This document shows positions 1 through 6,150 of a stretch of DNA of 6,990 bases, piece by piece. Made by a program: the position numbers and the translations under genes. Positions within the stretch are counted from its first letter, which is position 1, and the number at the start of each line of letters is the position of its first letter. The stretch covers positions 1 to 6,990 of the forward strand of contig CAZIVO010000148.1 in the NCBI GenBank assembly GCA_964542765.1. The letters are read 5' to 3'. Under the pieces are notes generated by a model. The model was given only the letters and a program-made list of their open reading frames with translations. It was not told the origin of the DNA and ran no database searches. The stretch is from CAZIVO01 sp964542765. GTDB lineage: Bacteria; Planctomycetota; UBA1135; UBA2386.

Positions 1-353
1 AGCACCTTGCAGTAGTGAGACTCACGATTATCGAGATGCACGATCAGGGACCCGCAAGGTGACAGCACCCGGCGCAATTCGATCAAGCGCGGCTCGATGA
101 AGTCGAGAAAGTCATCAAAGCTGTCAGCAAAGGATCGCGAACCCATCCTGATCGTTGAATAACGCTCACCCTTGAATCCAGTGCGGTCGCCAGCGTCATC
201 ACGCACGGTCTTCAATCGCTGGTAACGCTGAGACTTGCCCGTATTGAACGGTGGATCGATATAGACAAGATCAACGCTGTCAGCGGGCAGCGTCGACAGA
301 ACTTCGAGGTTCTCGCCGTGAATGATCTGGCTCCGCTCGCCGAAATTCTCCAT
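1..353 (-). CDS. Beta-type site-specific DNA methyltransferase (N4-cytosine/N6-adenine), N-terminal part
   Basis: This is the start of a DNA methyltransferase that runs off the left edge of the window. It begins MENFGERSQIIHGENLEVL and stays open for 117 complete codons. Residues 30-39 read VYIDPPFNTG. DPPF (33-36) is motif IV, the catalytic loop of N4-cytosine and N6-adenine amino-methyltransferases. Further on, a strand around 'GSLIVHLDN' (about 101-109) fits the Rossmann-like fold. Having motif IV near the N-terminus, with the AdoMet-binding FxGxG motif expected near the missing C-terminus, is the beta-class order. The enzyme would transfer a methyl group from AdoMet to a base in a specific DNA site; the site and the exact base cannot be told from this part. 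The ATG sits in a TGATG junction with the upstream HEAT/VWA stop codon, so its translation is probably coupled. No restriction enzyme is visible in the window. Class assignment is firm; solitary versus restriction-linked role is open. Confidence 0.9.
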   Translation of the reverse strand, partial: MENFGERSQIIHGENLEVLSTLPADSVDLVYIDPPFNTGKSQRYQRLKTVRDDAGDRTGFKGERYSTIRMGSRSFADSFDDFLDFIEPRLIELRRVLSPCGSLIVHLDNRESHYCKV

Positions 354-1927
354 CACATTCCGAGATCAACGAAAACCCCACCATTCTGTGTCGCCAGATC
401 GCGGAGAAAGTCTCTCTGAAAATCTCCGATGGCAATCGTATGGAACACAACTCTGTAGGTTTGGTTGATCTCTGCTACCTCTTTGAGAATCTCCCGGGTA
501 TCCACAAGCCTTCCGGTACTCGGCCGCCCGTCGCTCAAGAAGAACACCGTGTCGAGCTTGTTTTTAGCAGATCTCTTGCCGCTCTTCACTCCCACTCCGG
601 GAGGCTCCTCCGGATCGATCCCGAAGGGAAACATCAGGGCTCCATGAGTATTGGTCTTCCCAGCTTCAAGGTTCGCAGCCCCCACGAGACCAGCGCTGGC
701 CAGTCCCTGGGCTTGGCTCCCACCGATGGGCTTTAGCCGCTTCACCCACGCCTTCGCGCTGGCTTTGTTCACGATGTTTGCTGATACCGAGAATTTCTTC
801 CAGGGCTTCATATGTGTCGCAAAAGCCACAATGTTGAAGTTCGTACTCCGCCCCAAGGAGTCGATCGTGCGCAGCAACTCCTCCCTGACAATGCTCAGCT
901 TCCTTAAATCCCCATGCCCCGACTCGAACTTGTCGGTCTCCACGACAAAATCATCCATCGAACCCGAAACATCGATGATGAAGAGAATCTGTGTCGAGGT
1001 GGTGGCGATGCCGCCGAAGCTCGTTCGATCCTCCTTCTTGCCATAGAACTCATCGTTACGACGACGAGTCTCCTTCGCCTTGGCCACATCTTCATCGGTG
1101 GGAATCTTCCAGCTGATGGTCTTCAGTCGATCCCACTGCCGCTGCCATTCATCGGGATTCGCGCCGAAGTCCAAGGTGGTGATCAAGAACAACGTTTCCG
1201 CTGCCTCCTCCTTCAGGCGACCCTTGCCTCGCATGAGATCGATCAGGGGCTGCACAGCCTCCTGCGGCCTGACGATGCCGATGGTCTTGATGGCAGCGCT
1301 ACGGATCTGCCACGCAGAATCCTCCAGAAGCCGCACCACGACCTCACCCAGGCCCTTGATTCGGAGATGGCCGACCGCATCCACAGCAGCCATCCGAACC
1401 ATCTGGTCTTTGCTCGACAAAAGAACCGAGAGAGTGTCTTCAACATCAGCATCGCCGATCAGACCAAGAGCCTGCGCGATCTCGTAATTCACGAGCGTGC
1501 TGGCGCGACGGTCCTTGTGCACAATCTCGCATAAGACCGGAACTACAGCCCTCACCTTCGACCGCCCGAACACACCAATGAGCAGCGCCCGACGATCCTG
1601 ATTCTTCATGTCAGGCAATTGAGCGATGAGGTGGCTGTAGGTCCTCTCCTTGCTGTAGGTACCGAGGACCTCTTCAGCTGCCTTACGAATCAAGCTTTCT
1701 TTGTGGTCGAGCAACCCCACAAGCTCGTCAGCCGCCTGTGGGCATTCATTCCCCTTGAGAGTCTGAACAGCCTCCGCCCTCTGCGACACCTCTTTGAACT
1801 TGCGGAAGAAACGACGAAACTCGCTCACCGCCTCACGTTCACGGGCGAGGTCCTCTTGAGAGGGCCCTGGCGTAACGACAAGAAACGCGCCGAACGCGAT
1901 GATCAGGGTTCGATGAATCATGCTCAT
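353..1927 (-). CDS. Secreted HEAT-repeat and von Willebrand factor A domain protein
   Basis: The 524-residue product starts with a likely Sec signal peptide: a short basic start (IHR), a hydrophobic core around residues 8-18 and a possible cleavage near 20-24. A charged coiled stretch (25-55) follows, then about five HEAT/PBS-like helical repeats (roughly 60-250). At 254-265 the sequence has G, then D and W, then a second W in the spacing G-x-x-x-D-x-W-x-x-x-W, which I associate with Planctomycetota HEAT proteins. A VWA domain fills 313-524. Its metal-binding (MIDAS) residues are visible: DVSGS at 319-323, a threonine in TNTHG (425-429) and the aspartate of LSDG (465-468). These families bind other proteins; the MIDAS suggests a Mg-dependent ligand contact outside the cytoplasm. 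No enzyme is indicated and the partner is unknown. ATG at 1927 is used, with ATG two codons later as an alternative. A GAGA lies about six bases upstream. The stop overlaps the methyltransferase start by one base. Confidence 0.85.
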   Translation of the reverse strand: MSMIHRTLIIAFGAFLVVTPGPSQEDLAREREAVSEFRRFFRKFKEVSQRAEAVQTLKGNECPQAADELVGLLDHKESLIRKAAEEVLGTYSKERTYSHLIAQLPDMKNQDRRALLIGVFGRSKVRAVVPVLCEIVHKDRRASTLVNYEIAQALGLIGDADVEDTLSVLLSSKDQMVRMAAVDAVGHLRIKGLGEVVVRLLEDSAWQIRSAAIKTIGIVRPQEAVQPLIDLMRGKGRLKEEAAETLFLITTLDFGANPDEWQRQWDRLKTISWKIPTDEDVAKAKETRRRNDEFYGKKEDRTSFGGIATTSTQILFIIDVSGSMDDFVVETDKFESGHGDLRKLSIVREELLRTIDSLGRSTNFNIVAFATHMKPWKKFSVSANIVNKASAKAWVKRLKPIGGSQAQGLASAGLVGAANLEAGKTNTHGALMFPFGIDPEEPPGVGVKSGKRSAKNKLDTVFFLSDGRPSTGRLVDTREILKEVAEINQTYRVVFHTIAIGDFQRDFLRDLATQNGGVFVDLGM

Positions 1928-1936
1928 GGCGAATCT

Positions 1937-1950
1937 CGATCTGTAGATCG
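1937..1950. promoter_or_regulatory. Dyad-symmetric site upstream of the HEAT/VWA gene
   Basis: CGATCT and AGATCG form a perfect 6-base inverted repeat separated by two bases, ending 10 bases before the ATG of the HEAT/VWA gene. The spacer is too short for a good RNA hairpin, so if it works at all it would be as a DNA operator near the translation start. No regulator gene is in the window, and GATC-rich words are common here, so chance is a real possibility. Confidence 0.15.
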
Positions 1951-1972
1951 GGTCACAATGTAACGATGAACC

Positions 1973-1990
1973 CGGGGATCGTCATCCCCG
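1973..1990 (-). terminator. GC-rich hairpin at the zinc-ribbon gene stop codon, possible weak terminator
   Basis: A perfect inverted repeat has 7-base arms (CGGGGAT and ATCCCCG) around a 4-base loop. On the minus strand it spans the stop codon of the small zinc-ribbon gene and lies 45 bases before the start of the HEAT/VWA gene. The RNA would form a stable 7-bp stem, but the following bases (GGTTCATCGTTACATT) are not a proper U-tract. It may attenuate transcription or protect an RNA end. A full rho-independent terminator is not supported. Confidence 0.3.
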
Positions 1991-2503
1991 CCACCACGAG
2001 AGTGCCATATCCCTTTCCAGGTTTGCTCCCAACCGCTCCAGATCCTTGCGCACGGCGAGGACTTCCTGCGAACTTATCCGCTTCATGTCGCGGTGAAATC
2101 GCGGTTTGAGCGTGAATAGCATGCTCGTTTGAATTTCCACCTCGACCACCCAGTGAACACCACCTTCGTGCGCCGACAACGCCAGGGACTTGGTGAGATT
2201 CTCGAGACCTACCAGCGCCGAAGGCCCTGACAAAGACATCTGCACGAACGGCCAACTGATCTGCTCCGGATCTCCAGCGCCACAAGCCACAACCTTGAAG
2301 CCCTCGATCCGATCCAACGCAACAACAAGAGGATAAGCGGCCACATGGATACCACGCTCTTGGGCTTCTCGAATCAAGAGTACACGCGCTACCGCAGCAT
2401 CATCGCCGGCAATGGCATCGCACAAGCCGCATTGCCAGATCGCCATTCCTTCGATGGAAACGGCGGACACGTTGGAACTGCCGCATTCGTCACATTCGCG
2501 CAT
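1982..2503 (-). CDS. Small zinc-ribbon protein, function unknown
   Basis: The 173-residue product opens with MRECDECGSS and has four cysteines as CxxC (4, 7) and CxxC (25, 28), a classic zinc-ribbon pair with 17 residues between. 'IAGDD' (31-35) follows. The rest is a mixed alpha/beta domain (about 40-173) with no motif I recognise; one segment (114-130) reads like alternating beta strands, and the end is charged and helical, closing with SWWRG. No signal peptide or membrane segment is seen, so it is probably cytosolic. I chose ATG at 2503 because it places the first knuckle at the N-terminus, as zinc-ribbon proteins often do. A GTG at 2557 in the same frame would add 18 residues and has GGGGGT just upstream, so it remains a real alternative. 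The gene lies 54 bases before the HEAT/VWA gene on the same strand. I do not recognise the family and assign no function. Confidence 0.75.
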   Translation of the reverse strand: MRECDECGSSNVSAVSIEGMAIWQCGLCDAIAGDDAAVARVLLIREAQERGIHVAAYPLVVALDRIEGFKVVACGAGDPEQISWPFVQMSLSGPSALVGLENLTKSLALSAHEGGVHWVVEVEIQTSMLFTLKPRFHRDMKRISSQEVLAVRKDLERLGANLERDMALSWWRG

Positions 2504-2672
2504 GGTTGATGAGATCCCCGGAAGGTTCGCACGGCACCGAGCTTCTTTGCTTGTCACCGTGACCCCCGAACATCATGCACAGGGCCAAGGGAAATCAACC
2601 AGTTCTCGTGAGTCCTGGATAAATGGGCCAAACCCTTCGTCGAGGCAAGACCTTGAGTTCGGCAGTTCCCAG
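2504..2672. other. Intergenic stretch with no clear element
   Basis: This gap separates the membrane-protein gene from the zinc-ribbon gene; it shrinks to 115 bases if the GTG at 2557 is the true start. I see a 7-base direct repeat (GGGCCAA at 2582-2588 and 2625-2631) and a small palindrome around the GTG, but no convincing promoter, terminator or RNA. It is the longest gap in the window and the likeliest place for a separate promoter driving the last three genes. Confidence 0.4.
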
Positions 2673-3989
2673 CTATTTACCCAACGACCGCAAACGCTTC
2701 TCCGCCTGCTCTTGAATCCACACGTCGCCTGAATCATCCGCTACCTGGGTCATCTGAGCCTCCGCACTACCGATTTCATCGATCTCGGTACGGGGCACCA
2801 CCACTCGATTCTCATCCTCATCCATGACGACAACCTGATCGGGGTCAACCCTCAATAACCTGCCAGCGAGACGATGCTGGTTCAGCAATTTGACAAAACC
2901 CTCCGGCGACTGCGGCAGCTCATCGAGCGAACTTACCATCACCTTTTCCAGCTTCTTCAGCCTGCGGAAGGCCAAGGAGATCTCACCATGGTCAAGGCGG
3001 ATCGAAAGCGACTCGGCACCGAGCGCCTTCACCGTCCCCAGGAACAAGTTTCCGTTGTTGAGTTCTGCAAGGACCCGCGATCCCGGAAAGATCCTTGCGA
3101 ACCTGGGATGCGACTCGACAACCTCATCCAAAACAGTCCCGGGACCGATCTTCAAACCCTCCCCCGCAGGCAACACCCCCAACTCCACAGAAGCGATCGA
3201 GGTTGCCACAGGCCTCTCTTGCAACCCTGATCCTGCTCCTTCAACGGGCAAGAGACGTGATCTGGAGTCCGGCAAAGGACCGAAGATTGAACCCTGTAGC
3301 ACCTTGGCCATCGAATCCGATCGCGCTTTCGAAGAATCCTCAAGGCTACGGAGTCGCAAGCCACCGGGCAAAGGCAAGGCCTCGGCGCTACCCGACTCTT
3401 CGATCGGTTCTTCCCCTACACCCAAAGAGATCGCAGGAAACTCCGCCACAGGTGCTTCAAGGACGATCCTGACCTCGGGTCGGGCCAATTCGATCCTGCC
3501 GATAACGGCAACGGATGACGGCGCATCGAGCCAGCCAGGGCGGACGATCGCAAAACCTCCACCGGCACCAATCACAAGCATCATTGCTACGCCTGCGGCT
3601 ACCCGCCACGATCGACGGCGCAATGGCACACGGCCGGGCAATTCAGGATCTTCGCAACGCTCGTCGTCATCGACCAGGAAAGCCAGTGCTTCATCGTAAT
3701 GTTGAGACCCAGTTCCTGCTTCACCATCACCGGATGCCAACAGATCCTCGATACGTTCAGCCTCGGGAACCCTTGGCTGCTGCCCCCCGGGACTAGCCGC
3801 ATCACTCGCCGAAACATCTGCCCCAAAAAACATGTCATCGTCCTCGGCGGAGAGGCTCAGCCCATCGGCAGGTGGCAAGTCCACAACATCCCCGTCGCGT
3901 GGCGGCGATGTGTTCATACTCTCCCCGAACCCCAAGAGATCGTCTCCCAGTGGCCGCGGGTCTTTGTCGTGCTGAGATTCTGAGGTCAC
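2673..3989 (-). CDS. Single-pass membrane protein with acidic cytoplasmic region and small beta domains
   Basis: This 438-residue protein has three parts. Residues 1-120 are acidic, low in complexity and rich in D, E, S, G and P, without a clear fold. RVPLRRRSWR (120-129) leads into one membrane helix (about 130-149, rich in A, G, V and M). The basic flank before the helix predicts an N-in, C-out orientation. Residues 150-438 would lie outside the cytoplasmic membrane: a Pro/Glu-rich linker, then two similar small beta modules near 304-350 and 372-407. Each has short strands with a Gly-turn and ends in a basic-hydrophobic helix start (FRRLKKLEKV; VVPRTEIDEI), suggesting a duplicated Sm-like or SH3-like fold. 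No catalytic motif is visible. The GTG start has GGAGAGGG upstream and overlaps the preceding small gene by four bases. The layout resembles an envelope scaffold or sensor, but the family is not recognised and no function is claimed. Confidence 0.8.
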   Translation of the reverse strand: MTSESQHDKDPRPLGDDLLGFGESMNTSPPRDGDVVDLPPADGLSLSAEDDDMFFGADVSASDAASPGGQQPRVPEAERIEDLLASGDGEAGTGSQHYDEALAFLVDDDERCEDPELPGRVPLRRRSWRVAAGVAMMLVIGAGGGFAIVRPGWLDAPSSVAVIGRIELARPEVRIVLEAPVAEFPAISLGVGEEPIEESGSAEALPLPGGLRLRSLEDSSKARSDSMAKVLQGSIFGPLPDSRSRLLPVEGAGSGLQERPVATSIASVELGVLPAGEGLKIGPGTVLDEVVESHPRFARIFPGSRVLAELNNGNLFLGTVKALGAESLSIRLDHGEISLAFRRLKKLEKVMVSSLDELPQSPEGFVKLLNQHRLAGRLLRVDPDQVVVMDEDENRVVVPRTEIDEIGSAEAQMTQVADDSGDVWIQEQAEKRLRSLGK

Positions 3990-4153
3990 ACCCTCTCCAT
4001 GAACAAGGTCCTGACCTTGTATCTATCGGCCAGATCCCGCATGGAGATGAGCGCGAGCCCCGGCATCGAGACAGGCCCTTTCCCATGAGCGACGAAGATC
4101 TCATAGTACCCTTGGCGCCGACCGATCGGGACCATCGGCCGGCATGGCACCAT
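3986..4153 (-). CDS. Small 55-residue protein after selB, family unknown
   Basis: A short reading frame fills the space between selB and the membrane-protein gene. It begins MVPCRPMVPIGRRQGYYEIF and ends YKVRTLFMERV. About 80 percent of its third codon positions are G or C. The composition is protein-like (YYEIFVAHG, ALISMRDLADRY), unlike the Arg/Ser/Cys/Trp-rich frame beside it. It starts 13 bases after the selB stop, and its GTG-TGA end overlaps the next gene's GTG start by four bases, while its last codons supply that gene's ribosome site. Both junctions fit a real operon gene. No signal peptide, membrane segment or Cys pair is seen; the second half may be helical. ATG at 4153 has GAGG only two bases away, whereas GTG at 4150 has it at five bases and may be the true start. 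No family is recognised. Confidence 0.6.
   Translation of the reverse strand: MVPCRPMVPIGRRQGYYEIFVAHGKGPVSMPGLALISMRDLADRYKVRTLFMERV
3991..3998 (-). promoter_or_regulatory. Ribosome binding site of the membrane-protein gene
   Basis: GGAGAGGG on the minus strand ends one base before the GTG start at 3989; its GGAG core lies five bases from the start. It is the strongest Shine-Dalgarno match I see in the window and decides the unusual GTG start. It lies inside the last codons of the upstream 55-codon gene, so ribosomes ending there can restart directly. Confidence 0.6.
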
Positions 4154-4166
4154 GGCCTCGAATCCG

Positions 4167-6086
4167 TCATTCGCTTCCGGAGAGTTCCTCGTTGAGTTCA
4201 GAGGTCGAGATCAAGCGCCGAACTCCACTGCGCAACTGAGTCAATCCAAGGCCATCTACATACTCCAGGAGTGGGATCAGATATTTACGGCTCGTGCCCA
4301 GTTCATCGCGTAATTCCGGGATATTGAGCTCCCCATCATGCCGCAAGCAGTCATTACGGATCGCGACAAGAGCCTTCCTGATCACTGTCGAGCCGTAGAT
4401 GTGGTCACCCACCGAATCGACCATCCCTTCATCCTCCGCACGCGCAAACAAACTCGTGTAGTCGGCTTCACTCATCGCCAGCTTCTCGCGAAGTTCGTCC
4501 GCCGTCAGAGGACGAAAACCGACTTCCTCACAAGTCCCTACCAATCGATCGAGAAGCTTCTGGTCGCCGGCTGACAGGGGCGTGAGCCGATCCAAAAACA
4601 GAACCCTCCCACCAGATCTGGTACGAACCCGGCCCTCTTTTTGAAGTTCGTCGAGAACCACTTTCTGTAAATCCAGCGGGAGATCCCGGCTCGGGCGCAA
4701 TGCTGCACGCTTGATCGATGCAGCCAGTGGCTTGTTGCGCAACATCCTCTCGACGGACTGGAACAACTCCGCCCGACCGGATTCCACGATCTCCCGGAGA
4801 TATGCACGCCCACCGCGCTCGTAAAAATGCACCTCGGGAAGTTCACGCAGAAGTTCTTCGATCTCCCCACGATCCATGGCCAGGGTCACTGCGAGTTCAC
4901 CCGATGTCCAGCCAGCAGCGCCCACAAGTCCGAGCTCTTCGACAATCCGCCTCTCCGGGGCGTCTCCAGCCGACTGCAAGCGATGCAAATCATCCGCCAG
5001 GGACATTCGACGGTAACGCCCGGGGGTTTTCTGAAGCCGAAGTATTCGCCCACCCCCAACCGTCACCACCGGATTCTGCAAGCGCAGCAAGAAACTATCT
5101 CCCGGTGCGCAGCTCACGACATCATCAAGTTGCACGCGCGCGACCACTTTCCCATCCGGTTCCATCCTATTCCGATCGAGAAGAAGCAAGGTTCCATGAC
5201 ACTCACTCGTCCCCGTATGGAAACGGACGGGTCGACGATGCTCTATCGACCGCACACGTGGCAAGAGCTCAAGCTCCACATCAACGGCATCCCCTTCCTT
5301 GAAAATACCTGGGGCAGCTACTACATGCCCACGCCCCACCGGTGCATTGCGAGCATCTGGAATCGACAGAGCCGTGCTGTGACCTGCAACAGCCCTATCC
5401 AACTCACCGCCATACGCATGCACTGCGCGCACCTTGCATGAGCGAGAACCAGGCAAGAACTCCAAGGAGTCCCCCGGACATACCGATCCGCTGAGCGGAA
5501 TCCCGGTAACAACAGTGCCTATGCCCTTTAGCTGGAACACTCGTTGGACAGGCATGCGAAAATGTCCTTCATGCGAGGTTCTCGACACCTCCACCGACAA
5601 AGCCTCAAGCTTTTCTTTGACCTCGTCGATCCCGAGACCCGCAGGCGAACTGACCCGCACAATGTCAGTACCCTCGAGTTTGGTGCCCTTGAGCAAATCC
5701 CGAACCTCTTCGACAGCAACCTCGGCAATCTCCTCGTCCACGAGATCCACCTTGGTCAGCACTACCAATCCACGCTCAACACCGAGCAACTCCAAGATAT
5801 CGAGATGCTCGATCGTCTGCGGCATGACTCCATCGTCAGCGGCAATAACGACAAGAGCGATATCCAGAGCAGTACTGCCAGCCACCATGTTACGGATGAA
5901 GCGCTCGTGACCAGGCACGTCGATGATCCCCATCAAGCGGCCATCGCTGAGTGGGAACCGCGCGAAACCAAGATCGATCGTCAGCCCCCGCTCCTTCTCT
6001 TCCTTGAGGCGGTCGGGATCAATACCGGTCATCGCCCTGACGAGACTGCTCTTCCCGTGGTCGATATGGCCAGCCGTTCCAACCAT
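4167..6086 (-). CDS. selB: Selenocysteine-specific translation elongation factor SelB
   Basis: SelB is a GTPase that carries Sec-tRNA(Sec) to the ribosome and binds the SECIS hairpin of selenoprotein mRNAs, so that UGA is read as selenocysteine. The 639 residues match the family length (E. coli about 614). GTPase motifs are in order: GHIDHGKS (6-13), the switch region GLTIDLGFA (34-42), DVPGH (56-60) and TKVD (111-114). Translation-factor beta-barrel domains follow (about 175-345), including QLKGIGTVVTG and the SelB-typical VTVGGGRIL (341-349). The rest is the winged-helix region that binds SECIS RNA; its end contains GTSRKYLIPLLEYVD, a hallmark of the last winged helix. ATG at 6086 puts GTAGHIDHGK at the N-terminus as in other SelBs. 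The frame stays open further upstream (GTG at 6128 is possible) but reaches the N gap. The Shine-Dalgarno is weak. It lies 58 bases after the zinc-ribbon coiled-coil gene and 13 bases before the 55-codon gene. selA, selC and selD are not in the window. Confidence 0.96.
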   Translation of the reverse strand: MVGTAGHIDHGKSSLVRAMTGIDPDRLKEEKERGLTIDLGFARFPLSDGRLMGIIDVPGHERFIRNMVAGSTALDIALVVIAADDGVMPQTIEHLDILELLGVERGLVVLTKVDLVDEEIAEVAVEEVRDLLKGTKLEGTDIVRVSSPAGLGIDEVKEKLEALSVEVSRTSHEGHFRMPVQRVFQLKGIGTVVTGIPLSGSVCPGDSLEFLPGSRSCKVRAVHAYGGELDRAVAGHSTALSIPDARNAPVGRGHVVAAPGIFKEGDAVDVELELLPRVRSIEHRRPVRFHTGTSECHGTLLLLDRNRMEPDGKVVARVQLDDVVSCAPGDSFLLRLQNPVVTVGGGRILRLQKTPGRYRRMSLADDLHRLQSAGDAPERRIVEELGLVGAAGWTSGELAVTLAMDRGEIEELLRELPEVHFYERGGRAYLREIVESGRAELFQSVERMLRNKPLAASIKRAALRPSRDLPLDLQKVVLDELQKEGRVRTRSGGRVLFLDRLTPLSAGDQKLLDRLVGTCEEVGFRPLTADELREKLAMSEADYTSLFARAEDEGMVDSVGDHIYGSTVIRKALVAIRNDCLRHDGELNIPELRDELGTSRKYLIPLLEYVDGLGLTQLRSGVRRLISTSELNEELSGSE

Positions 6087-6095
6087 GACCGGATG

Positions 6096-6150
6096 GATTG
6101 ATCTGCCCTGGTCGCTGGCTTCGGTCACGAGTCCCGCCGCGTGATCAATC
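6096..6150 (-). promoter_or_regulatory. Inverted repeat in the selB leader, possible RNA hairpin
   Basis: Perfect 8-base arms GATTGATC and GATCAATC (6143-6150 and 6096-6103) flank 39 bases on the minus strand. Inside the loop, CGCGGC can pair with GCC-A-GCG with one bulged base, extending the stem. The right arm in RNA ends nine bases before the selB ATG, and the other arm contains the stop codon of the upstream gene. Folded RNA could limit ribosome access to selB. E. coli has a SECIS-like leader element that regulates selAB, but no homology to it is claimed. An N gap lies just beyond the far arm, so the context is incomplete. Confidence 0.25.

Noticed and set aside
914..1534. Long plus-strand frame opposite the HEAT/VWA gene.
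   Set aside because: It is antisense to a gene with clear HEAT and VWA motifs and shows no motif of its own; long antisense frames are common in GC-rich coding DNA.
1..1927. Methyltransferase plus HEAT/VWA as a known phage-defence system such as BREX or DISARM.
   Set aside because: None of the hallmark genes (PglZ, BrxC, DrmA/DrmB, helicase) is visible, and the HEAT/VWA protein appears to be exported.
2582..2631. Direct repeat GGGCCAA, two copies 43 bases apart.
   Set aside because: Seven bases at this composition are expected by chance, there are only two copies, and no associated element is present.
2558..2640. Possible promoter TTGATT with a 17-base spacer before the zinc-ribbon gene.
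   Set aside because: The matching -10 hexamer (TGATGT) agrees with the consensus at only two of six positions.
2890..3699. A 269-codon plus-strand frame opposite the membrane-protein gene.
   Set aside because: Its product is Ser/Pro/Thr-rich low complexity. The minus-strand frame has a membrane segment, a good ribosome site and operon overlap, so this is taken as its shadow.
3835..4170. A 111-codon minus-strand frame whose ATG overlaps the selB stop as ATGA.
   Set aside because: The junction looks attractive, but the product is rich in Arg, Ser, Cys and Trp and runs over 150 bases into the well-supported membrane-protein gene in another frame. The 55-codon frame in the same interval has far better coding character.
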